This document shows, in pieces, positions 38,801 through 64,000 of a stretch of DNA of 64,000 nt. Below the pieces are notes generated by a model that saw only the letters and a list, made by a program, of their open reading frames with translations, had not been told where the DNA came from and ran no database searches. Within the stretch, counting starts at the first letter, position 1. Every line of letters starts with the position of its first letter. Source of the DNA: Rhea pennata (taxonomy: Eukaryota > Chordata > Aves > Rheiformes > Rheidae); NCBI RefSeq assembly GCF_028389875.1, contig NC_084702.1, positions 59,374,553 to 59,438,552 of the forward strand, given 5' to 3'. Both the position numbers and the translations under genes were made by a program.

Positions 38801-41800
38801 TAATTTGCAAATAAGGGCATTAATGGCTTTCTTTACTTAACTATGCATTTCAAGTAAAGTTCTCAAAGAGAAATGATAGAAACAATAGTCTGATGAATCA
38901 TGGTAGTTCTATACATTCCAGAAATTAAGTTGTTAATAACATATATCATATGTATTTTATATTTAATTTAAAAAAAAATATTATCTTCTCTGCAAACACT
39001 GCTAGGATGTTTTCAAGATACGTTAGGATACTATCCTCAAGTCTTCAATGACCAAATCAAGAGGGGGAACACACGTACCTTGGAAAAAAACGTATTTTCA
39101 AGCATGTTTAACCAAATATACAGGGAACAAGAATATCATCTTATGGAAGTACACTGCTCACTGAAAACTTGTAGCTCCCTCTTTTATATTCATTTCAGTT
39201 AATAGCAAGATTCCTTGGATCAATCCCAAATACCTTTGAATATATCTAGTAATGTTAAACAAGTTTAATATAAATATTTATTTAAATGAAAAAGTGTTGC
39301 CAATCTTAGCAGTTGTTGACTGACAGACTAAAGGATTTGAAGGCTTAAAGTAAAGTCAAGAGTGCTTAAAGCTTTAGCAAACTACTTGCATGACAAGCAA
39401 AAACTAACAAAATGGTTTAAGACGTTGACTAACGTACTTTGTGCTCAGCAGATCTGTAATCTTGTCCAGGACTTCTGATGCCACAGTTACCCAAATAGTT
39501 TTAAGTCTTATCAGAATTCATAACAGAATAACTATATCTCTGCTATTTGATAGTTCTACAAAGATTTCTACTTGCAGCAAAGATAAACTTATACTAACGA
39601 CCTGCATATTACCTTTTGTGCAAGTTTTTTTTTTTCCTAAAAAGCTGCAGATCATCAAAAATACATGAGTATTACTTAGGTTGTAAGTAATCAAACTCAC
39701 TATTTTCATCTGAATCAAGCCCACTCTGAAAAATGATTTTACACAATAAAGCAAAAATAAAAGGTGAGTCAAACTACACAGGGAATTCTATTAGAAATTC
39801 TAATTACAGCTGGTCAGGAATTTTTTAACTAAAGCCAAAGCATTTCCTGGTAATATACCAGTTTTGACAAAGCTGTTATTGGAAACATTTTTTCAGTTCC
39901 AGCAGTGGGTGTAGGCAAGAAAAAGTGGTTGTCTGGGACAGGGAATAAATAACTTGTTGCTCTGAGCAAGCAGCTGGGTTCTGCAGAGCCCATGTCCAAG
40001 TCTTTGCTTGACTGCTTGATTTAGAGCAGAGAGGTGAACTCATGTGAGTGTCCTAACCAGACGGTGATAATCTGTCTTTCTTTTTAGCTTGATGAGTATT
40101 TAATGAGTTATACACAGTGGAGCAGCTCCAGCCACGGATGGCACGATCTTCCACACCAGAATAGTCCCTTGGTGAGCTGTCAGCCAGCAGCAGGAGCATG
40201 CCTGAGCCTGATGCAGGCAGAATCTGATTTGAAGGCAGGTCTCTCAGTTCCCAGGAGGATATCCTAAGCGTGAGGCAATTTGCTATAGTAGGTGTCTTCT
40301 CAAAAGGTTATTTTTCTGGTCCTGATATAAAACAAGTGAAAAATAGAATCTGATGGTCAATCTCTCCCCACAACCTATCCTTTCAAAAGCACGGATTCTC
40401 CCAGTTTGCCATACTGCTGCATTTGAAGGAAAGGATGAGCAGAAACGGTCTCAACGTCTGTCCATTGAGACCGATGAGGTGGCCAAGGTGCATCTACCTG
40501 CATTTGTTGCAGAGCGCGCTCCACGAGCATAGTTCATTAACGCGGTCATCTCACAAATTGATTTGCAACAGAAGACGGAATTTTGGAATGTTAACAACAA
40601 CCAAACCCACCCCGGTCCGTGCTCAGCATTCCCCGTTTCCAGCAGGCGTGCACAGAGCACCCGCGCAAAGGCAGCGCCGGCCCCGCGGCCCGGGGGCCGC
40701 CGCCGCGGGATGGCGCTCGCTGCCCGAGCAATGCAGCCCGGGCGGCGGCGGCCCGGCCCCGCGGGGCGGCACGCTCCTCCGCGCCGCGCACGGCCCGCGG
40801 CAGCCACTCTGCCACTGCCCGCCGAACTACCCTCACAGCCACTTGCCTGAAGAGTGCGGAAGGCCTCGCGTGTAAGTGTTCATGGTAAACGCAGCTCAGA
40901 GGGAAGCTGCAGCACGACCGAAGACAAACGTGACTACCTTTTTAGGGGCTCGTGCTTATTTTGTTAGTTACCATTGACAGAAGTTTCGCATACTTTTATG
41001 CAGAAATCCAACCCCTCCAGCACCGCTTTCAAAGATACCTTCAAAAATAAAGCATGCAGCTACCACATCCAGAGTTCGTTTGAAACAGTAAACGCCAGGC
41101 ACAGCACTGGCTTCCAACCATGACCATTACAGTTACTACGAGGACTGTCAGCTCTGTAGATTGATGCTGTTCCCTTTCCACCCTCAAAGAGGAACTGGAG
41201 TAACTGTATTTTTGGATGTTTCCAGTCTGAATCACCTCACAGTTCAGCCAACTATTATAGATTCACCAGAAGAATTACACCTACTACCTCCGGCTCAGGA
41301 TGAAAACACACACACGCAGAGACACCATTTGGGAAATACTGTTACCAGAAGCTTGAGACCGTCAGAGGAAGGATTTTTTTCTCTTTTTTGGCTATCGGAA
41401 ATTAGCTTGGCAGCTCTGAGAGCAAGGCTCAAATTCCACCCTCTCCTTCCCCCCAGCAGCCTCTCCCCCCACACCGTCATTAGCTTCGCCGAACGTAAAT
41501 GATTCAGCAGATCGCCCCGCCGTCCTGCACCGCGTTCACCTTTCTCCCGCTTCCGACCTGCATGCCAGGTTTTGCGGACGACCCCACCACACGGGAAGCG
41601 TGTTTGGCTCCCCCCGGCCCCTGCCCAGCGCCACCAGCCTTCTGCCCGCAAATGAAACCGAAAGCGCTGCGCGCGGCGCGCCTTGCGCGGGGAGCGGCCC
41701 GGCGCGCCCCCGCGGCCGCCGCCCCCCCCCCCCCCCCCGCCGCTCTCTTGCCCTCATCTGGAAATAATGCCGGGTCTTGTTTTTTATTTATTTTTTTAAT

Positions 41801-42214
41801 AAAGCCTATTCCAGCGCCCCGGTGGGCGGGCGGCCCGCCCAGGCCTCCGCCGGCTCCCCCCCGCCGAGCCGCCCGGCGCTGCGGCTGCGGCGCGGCCCCG
41901 CGCCGGGCCGCTTCAGCCCCGGGCTGCCGCGGCGAGGGCACGGCCGCACCGGCACGCTCCCCGCGGCGAGGCGAGGCGAGGCCGGGCTCCGCCGGCGGCG
42001 GCGCTCCCCTGGCTGCCGCCTCGCCCTGCGACGCCGCGCCGGGGGTCGCGCTCGGGACTCCGACCCCCCCTCCCCCCCGGCAGCGGCCGCGGCGCCCCCG
42101 CCGCCCCCTGAGGCGCGCGGTGGGGCGGGGCGCGGCGCGGCGCAGCGCGGGGCTTCCCCGCCCTCCCCCCGCTGTTTTTCGTTACCCCGACTGTACCCCT
42201 GCCCCCCCCGCCGC

Positions 42215-42278
42215 CACGTGACGCGGCGCGCATGCGCAGCGGCGCCGCCGGCCGGGGCACATCTGCAGGCTGACGTCA
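42215..42278 (+). promoter_or_regulatory. ADAMTS6: Core promoter element cluster: E-box, NRF1 site, CRE
   Basis: Three strong consensus motifs lie within 64 bases of the CpG island: CACGTG at 42215-42220 (as CACGTGAC, the USF/TFE-type E-box), GCGCATGCGC at 42228-42237 (NRF1 palindrome, followed by A) and the full palindromic CRE TGACGTCA at 42271-42278. NRF1 and CRE motifs typically lie close upstream of transcription starts in TATA-less CpG promoters. The ADAMTS6 start site is therefore inferred to lie near 42.25-42.5 kb. Confidence 0.7.
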
Positions 42279-42299
42279 GCGTGCTCCGCGCCGTTCCCC

Positions 42300-43483
42300 G
42301 GGCGAGGCTGCCAAGGCTCCCTGCTGCCGCCGCGTTCGGCTTGGCCGGGGGCCGGCAGCGAGAGGAGGTCTGGGGCTACTTCAACCAAACTTTCCTGAGT
42401 CCTTCCTGCTCTGCCTGCCTGCTCTTCCCTCTCCCCCTTTCTCTCGCTCGCTCGCTCTCTCTCTCGCTCCCCCCCTTCCTCCCCCCCCACTCAGATGATA
42501 TTCACATGGTATTTTGCACAGAGGAGGCTGTTCAAGAGGAGGGCACCCACCCCCACCCCAATATAAGCCTGTTTTTCCTTCCTTCCTTCCCCCCTTTTTT
42601 TTGTTGGAAAGACAAAATGTGCAGGGTGATAGGTTGGGTGAATTGATGGCATCCCTCCTCCTGCCAAGTCAGTCCGTTTTCTAAAACCCCCTTTTAGGAA
42701 GGCTAGAGAACTTTATTCTGTTGGAGAATATAACCCTGATGGTTGCTTGCACAGAGGGGAAAAGCAGAGAGGAATACGGGAATCGTCCTGTGCAATCTCT
42801 ATTGTTTGAAACTTACTTTATATCAGAAATTGAAGATGAAAACGGTAAGGAAGATTTCACGCTATTCAATGAAACTTTTGTTTTTCTTGTGTCCCGAATA
42901 ATGGTGCGTTGCAGGGCTTTGGGGAGCGGGGGGAGTTTTATATTGCATTAGGCGAGGTGGATTTGGAGTAATTTCAGAGCGAAACCTTTGAGGTTTGAGG
43001 ATGGGGGAAGGGGGTGCGAGGATTTTCAACTGAAAAGAATACTGATTTATGAAGTACGGTCTTGAATAGTGCAGCGCTTCTTTTTTAGAGTTTTTTTTTA
43101 ATACTAAATCGTTGGTAGAGCGAAAAAAAAATAGGTGAAAACCAAAGCAGCCCCCGAAACCCAACAACAACCCACAACTATTCCAGACTGCCGTTAAGTT
43201 TAAAAAGCCGAGCGCTTGCTCGTGTCATGTCCAGCGTCTCCTTCAGCGGTCAGACAAGTGCATATTTTGTGCCTGAACTCAGAGGGTCCGCGCGAAGCCG
43301 AGGCTGCAGCCCCGATGCTCGCGGAGATGTTGAGCTCTGGCCGGGCTCCTCAGGAAGATGGGAGCGTGTGGTTTTGATTTGCTTGGAGCCGCTTGGGGTT
43401 TGCTAGACTCTTAACCCGGCGGAGCCCCGTCGGCCGGCGCGCCCGCGGCGGCGGGGCCCGCCGGAGCCGCGCCGAGGGGGGAG
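42300..43483 (+). other. ADAMTS6: Candidate ADAMTS6 non-coding first exon region
   Basis: The coding start is in an exon with a splice acceptor at 47712, so at least one upstream non-coding exon is required. Two good + strand donors follow the promoter cluster: AACG|GTAAGG (exon end 42844) and GAG|GTAAGT (exon end 43483, best consensus). A pyrimidine-rich CT/CTCG tract occupies about 42420-42480 and a TATA-like ATATAAG lies at 42561. Which donor is used, and the exact 5' end, cannot be decided from sequence alone. Confidence 0.45.
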
Positions 43484-45555
43484 GTAAGTGGGCTCCCGCT
43501 GCCCGGCGGCGCTCCTGGGGCTTCGCGGGTTCCTCTCGTTGTTGCACGAGAGGGAGTTTTTATTTGGGCTGCCGGTGCAACGCGCTTGGGCCGAGCGCCA
43601 AGTGTCTGGGTCACACGCGTTTTATCCAAATAGATTCAGCGCTGCTGTCTGGAAATGGGCTGCTGAAAGTTAACTTTAGGATCAACTCCACCACAGCAAC
43701 CAGACTCTTCCCTTCAGCCTCTCTAGGGAGGAGGGCTGCCCTTTCCCCCCCCCTTCCTTTTTCCCTTCTTCTGAATTTTCTTTGAGGGGTGTGTGTCTGG
43801 TGACCTCCAGCTTGCTTCAATACTAGTATTTCCCGCTAAGGTCTCTTTTTGTTGTTGTTAGCGTTTTTGTGTGCCTGCAGACGTGTGTCTGTGTACATGT
43901 AATATTAGTGTGTGTACGTGTTGGGGTGTGTGGGTAGATACATATTTATACATTTCTAGCTTGTTGCTTTGGGTTTTTTTGTTGGTGTTTTGTCTTTTCC
44001 CCTCGTTTTTAGGAATACAATGACAGCTGATCCCTTGCCAGGGCTGGAGGGGAAGAGTGGGGCAGACGGAGGGGAAAGGCAGCCCTGCGCCGCCGGGGGG
44101 GGGGGAGCTGGCCGCGGGTTTACATTATGGCACACACAGCAGCCCTCTTTTCTTCACGCTTCGCTTTCTGATGAATAACCGGGACGGAAAGATCCGTCTT
44201 CTCCCTTTGTACTTACCCTCTCGTTTTCTCCAGCCCTCCCCCCCCCCCCCGCCCCACACCATCTCTTTTCAACAAGCCCCTTCAGAAATGAGGTCTGCGT
44301 GCTGCTATTTACGTCGGCGCAGCTCCCGGGGGCACGGCTAATCCCCCGGCTTTTGAAGCCGTGTAACGCTTTTCACGGCCAGCCCCGATACCTGTAATTG
44401 AATTTGTTTTGATTGACTCGCACCCCCTCGCCGTCCCCTCCCGCCCCTCCCTCCGCATTTCCTTAGCAACCACTCGTACTGCCGGCGCGGCCGGCCGCCC
44501 CTGGCCGCGCGGGGCGCGCCTTGGCGCCGCGCTCCCGCCCGCCCGCCCGCCCGCCAGCGGCGGCCGCGGGAGGCGGGAAGGCGGCGGCGGGCACCTCGCG
44601 GCCGCCCCCGCTCGCGGGGGCCGCGCCGCCGGAGCGGACGGGGTCCGCGCGGGCCGCGGCGCCGTGCTCCGCCCGCGGCGCGAACGGCTGCCTCGCGCGT
44701 GGCCAGCACGCCCGGTCCCGCCGCGCGATGTGACCTGCGGCTCATGGATGCGGTGCGGTACTGCTGCGCGTCGTCACGGCGGAGGGTCCGTTAGGCTTGC
44801 GTGGGGACGGCCGTTGGGCCGGGGCGGTTGTGGCGCTGTGGTGGCGGAGCGGGGAGGAGAGCGGAGCAGAGGAGGGTGGGGAGGGGAGCACCCCTGCCGC
44901 TGCTGCCCCTTAGCAGCTTGCTGTGCTCACTCTGCAGCTGCCCTGTACGAAAACCTGAGGGATGGTAGAGTTGCCCAAGCCTCCTAACATCTCTGCCTTT
45001 GCTATATGGAGGGTATCAAGGTGACCGGTCTGAACAGCTTGGTTAGCTGCTGCCACCAAATAATCCACGTGGTGTCCCAGAGTCTTGCTGTGTGTCTTCA
45101 TGGTGCTGCTTAGTCTGTAGGAGGCCTGTGGTGCCTGTGAAAAACTGCCACTCTATCGTCTGTGCTGCCGCAGAAAGCCCGGTGCAGGGCACCGGTTTTG
45201 CCTGCTCTGTTCTGGATTTTGAAATGCATCCTGTAGTTTTTCTTTGCTGCTCCAGCAGAGCTTTCAGAACGAGGCCGAAACTGTGGCTTTCGGTACGCGT
45301 CAAGGAAACAGAACCATACCCTCTGTTGCCTTCGATGAACACACACTTCTGGCGCGAGGTAGAGGAAGTGCCTCTTACCGCAAGTTTAGTGCTGATAAAG
45401 GGTATCATCTTGACCATGATCAAAACTCAAATGCTGAACATACGTAAGTCAAGACAGAAAGAAAGTATAGACAGGGTATAGATGGTGGAGGCTTTTATGT
45501 TCCTACCCAGCCGTACTGGATGTACCATATCTGGAGTTACACAAGTGCTTCATCC

Positions 45556-45686
45556 TTCCTTCTCTGGAGATCTTCAAGGCCCACCTGGATGCAACCCTGT
45601 CTACCATGCTCTAAGTGACCCTGCTGAGCCGGGCGGTTGGACTAGATGATCTCCAGAGGTCCCTTCCACCCTTACCAATTCTATGA
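45556..45686 (+). mobile_element. CR1 LINE 3' end, sense
   Basis: The typical CR1 3' terminus: GGAGATCTTCAAGGCCCACC, then GGTTGGACTAGATGATCTCC and AGAGGTCCCTTCCACCC, ending AATTCTATGATG, a remnant of the terminal ATTCTATG-type repeat. It is 5'-truncated and non-coding, and looks younger than the fragment just downstream. Confidence 0.92.
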
Positions 45687-46094
45687 TGCTCCTTAGTTCA
45701 GAGCATTAGTAACAGCTACGAGTGGCCTATTATATTGGTGTTCAGGCTGGCAAAAATACTTTGGAAGGGAGTTTAAAAAATTTGTTGAAAATTCTAGAAA
45801 GCTTAACATTAAAGGGGATTTTGTTGTGTGAATACTTTTCTCTCTACAGTGTAGAATGAGGGAAGCCATTTCGCACTGACCCCTGAAAAGATGGGGATGA
45901 CTTTTGGGCATTCTTGACCAAGACTTCACATGGGCCAGTGATGCCCAGATAATAGGCACCATGGTTACTTGCTCCTGAGCTACCTGCTTCTTTAGGTGCT
46001 ACAGTTTCAGGAGATCTTAACGTTAGTTTTTTTTTTTTTTTAGTGTAACATGAGCTCCTCATTATTTTATTTATTTATTTATTTGCCTAAGTAA

Positions 46095-46420
46095 ATGCTG
46101 TGAGGCAGTATTAGGTCTATATATGGCATTAATGAGCCATTACTGGAATATTGTGTCCAATTCTGGTGTCTGTGCATGAAAAAGGATGCTGACAAATTGG
46201 AAAGGATTCAGAAGAAAAGCTGCAGAAATAATTAGACATCTGGAAGTTGTACAGAGCGAGTTGCTTATCAGTCAAGAGGTGGTTGTATCAGATTATAACT
46301 ATCCATTATAACTAATCTCATTAGCAGAGGGAGGTAAAGCAAGATGCAGTAACTGGAGTTTGAAGTTGGTCATACTCGAATTGGAAATAAGGCACATTCT
46401 GTAATAGACTAATCTAGCAG
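46095..46420 (+). mobile_element. Older CR1-like LINE fragment, sense
   Basis: A degenerate match to the CR1-family ORF2 3' region: GGAATATTGTGTCCAATTCT, GACAAATTGGAAAGGATTCA and GAATTGGAAATAAGGCACA appear in the expected order and spacing. Divergence and indels are larger than in the neighbouring fragment at 45556-45686, so this is probably an older CR1 subfamily. Boundaries are approximate. Confidence 0.75.
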
Positions 46421-48004
46421 GAGAGTCTGAGATTGGTTATGTCTCTTCAGAAATTAAAATAAACATTGGCAATCTTCTTAAAAGTTATAGTTAAATATTA
46501 GCCAGATAATACAGGCATTACTTGAAGGCCAGGTTAGAGACTTTATTAATACCCTTTGGGGCCCTGCTGTAAGTGAGTGACATCACTAAATCCTAATGCT
46601 TCCTCAGAAAAAAATACTATGAAGTACAAGCCATGCTTACAAAATTGAACGTAAGTTGAACAGTTCTATGTATTACAATTCTTCAATATTAACAAACAAC
46701 CCACAGACCGTAGGGGTATTATGTGCCTGAGTGAATGTTGTAAATTTACTTTGCTAAAATTCTGGGACGGCCTGTGTAAGTGACTGTGTATGCTGTTGGT
46801 CATTTCTTTTTAAACTGTTTGTCCTTCTCAGGTGTTCTCCTGAGGTGACATCCTCTGTCTCTGTAGAAGCTACTCTAAGCACAAGTGTGCTGGGAGTGTA
46901 TTAAGAGGACTGATCAGTACCAGTTGGTGTAACACCTGATATGGTATCTTGTGATAACAAACTGCTGGGCAGCTGCATAGACCTTCCATTTAATCCCTGG
47001 CCAGATCTAGGGCTGCATTTTAATATTACTGCAGTAGTATTTTAAATGTAGAAAAATAACAGGTAATATTTTACTCACTGAATCCCATTGCCTCCAAAAG
47101 GAAAATAAAAATCTATTCTAATATGTCAAATGGTGCTTTATATATACAAAACAAATTTACAACATATTTAAAAACTTAAAATGCATGATGAATACTTTCA
47201 AATACTAAAATTCATTCTTTTTTTTATTAGAATGCGCAGCATTCCCATTTAAGTGAATGAGAATTTTGCCTGCATAAGCAAAACCCAGGCCCAAGTAATA
47301 ACAAAATACATGCTGCAGAAAGATCAGATAACTGTACTCTGGATTTTTTCCCAGGTTCTTCCTGTGTCTACCAGTGTATTGAGTTTAGTTATTCACTGCT
47401 GAAATTGATGAATACATTGCATTGATTATAGCTGGAACAAGTTTGCGCAGACTGAAACTTTAATTTTATAAATTCTTAGACCTATTCAACTTGAAGTGTA
47501 TATATGCATCTCAAGCTGTATGGAGCTGCTTGTTCAAGTTTAATGATACTTCATTGTTCTTGTGAGATCATGTCCTTGGACCACAGGAGTAGTAATGGTT
47601 AAATATTATTGTAAAATTTATATTGTGTAGTTTATTATAGTTGCTTACTGTTTTGCAGTATCAATCTGTTTTAACAGAATTTGCCTTGATTCATTTTCTT
47701 TTTTTTTTTCAGGGAAAGAAATGGAGAAAATTCAGTAACTGCTGAGTCTAACATCTTACAGATAACTTAAGGAATTTACAAATGCTTGTTTCTGTGTTGA
47801 GAAAATGACTGCAGATATAGAAGAAAGTACAGGTTGTTGGAAAAGAATACCAGTCAAAAAGTGGAATGTCCAATAGTTAATTTGGAAGTACTATAAATAT
47901 ACCTGTTATGGTGCGATTCTGGAGTGGAGTTAACTCTATAGCACACGGGTAGCCCTCCAAGAAGGAAAAAAAAACCCCACAAAACTTTTAAGTTTTTCTA
48001 AATT

Positions 48005-64000
<15,996 letters not shown>

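Larger units (their letters stand above)
30365..40590. other. Intergenic DNA, ADAMTS6 side
   Basis: About 10 kb without a supported gene. It includes a 21-base A run (31518-31538), an AAAC-rich tract (about 33386-33420) and an old dispersed repeat near 35660-35830. Otherwise I see nothing that can be named. It lies immediately upstream of the ADAMTS6 CpG domain, so it may hold its distal control elements; that is inference. Confidence 0.6.
40610..44880. promoter_or_regulatory. ADAMTS6: Broad, patchy CpG-rich domain around the ADAMTS6 5' end
   Basis: GC- and CpG-dense blocks stand out sharply from the AT-rich flanks at about 40610-40860, 41500-42400, 43250-43620 and 44400-44880, with more ordinary DNA between them. 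CpG islands of this kind mark vertebrate promoters and often extend across developmental genes. The long proline/alanine/arginine-rich open frames here on both strands are a by-product of GC richness and not evidence for proteins. C and G homopolymers (for example 17 C at 41722-41738 and 11 G at 44095-44105) could form quadruplex or i-motif structures. Confidence 0.8.
43484..47712 (+). other. ADAMTS6: ADAMTS6 first intron (if the 43483 donor is used)
   Basis: About 4.2 kb. The first part is still CpG-rich. CR1 fragments lie at 45556-45686 and about 46095-46420, and a T run at 46026-46042. The acceptor is a long T tract ending TTTCAG at 47712. The GC-moderate stretch 45040-45480 is open in several frames on both strands, but I see no family resemblance. 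Confidence 0.6.

Noticed and set aside
41499-42646. Long proline/alanine/arginine-rich open frames on both strands
   Set aside because: They arise from GC-rich, stop-poor CpG-island DNA and overlap each other in several frames. No family resemblance or start/splice logic supports them.
42721-42951. Open frame after the ADAMTS6 promoter beginning ENITLMVACTEG
   Set aside because: It starts from a non-ATG codon, crosses a likely splice donor at 42845 and resembles nothing known. It is best treated as 5' UTR sequence.
44338-44987. Overlapping plus and minus open frames in the downstream CpG block
   Set aside because: Same compositional effect; arginine/glycine-rich translation without motifs.
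45043-45481. Region open in several frames on both strands next to a CR1 end
   Set aside because: No recognisable domain, no splice support, and frames on both strands are equally open, which argues for composition rather than coding.

Overview
This is vertebrate nuclear DNA, most likely from a bird. It is mostly AT-rich, with long introns, GT-AG splice sites and microsatellites. Its dispersed repeats are CR1 LINE 3' ends of the kind common in bird genomes. Two protein-coding genes can be reconstructed exon by exon, both on the + strand and in tandem. They are the last eight coding exons of CENPK (61-15882) and the first six coding exons of ADAMTS6 (48005-63594). From established knowledge, the two genes are also neighbours, in the same order and orientation, on human chromosome 5q12. 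That block corresponds to the avian Z chromosome, so a Z-linked origin is a reasonable inference but is not shown by the sequence.

Layout. 1-16000: 3' part of CENPK, a kinetochore protein of the constitutive centromere-associated network. Its start codon lies upstream of the window. Eight exons join in frame to give 235 residues ending in a conserved C-terminus, with a poly(A) signal about 120 bases after the stop. 16000-40600: about 24.6 kb of intergenic DNA in which I find no supported gene, only repeat fragments and simple repeats. 40600-44900: a broad, patchy GC/CpG-rich domain that holds the ADAMTS6 promoter. An E-box, an NRF1-type palindrome and a full CRE lie within 64 bases at 42215-42278, and several candidate first-exon donors lie around it. 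43500-47700: first intron, with CR1 fragments. 47713-48101: exon with a uORF-rich leader and the ADAMTS6 start codon. 48102-64000: the prodomain exons and the beginning of the metalloprotease domain. The gene runs off the right edge before the zinc-binding motif.

The two genes have unrelated jobs: CENPK in chromosome segregation, ADAMTS6 as a secreted extracellular-matrix protease. They appear to be neighbours only by conserved synteny. I found no convincing new multi-gene system. The observations most worth a second look are a 147-base near-perfect hairpin in ADAMTS6 intron 3, a tandem TAGAAG splice acceptor in the prodomain, the cluster of five upstream ORFs before the ADAMTS6 start, a frame-preserving CENPK coiled-coil exon with weak splice signals, and possible alternative or antisense first exons in the CpG domain.
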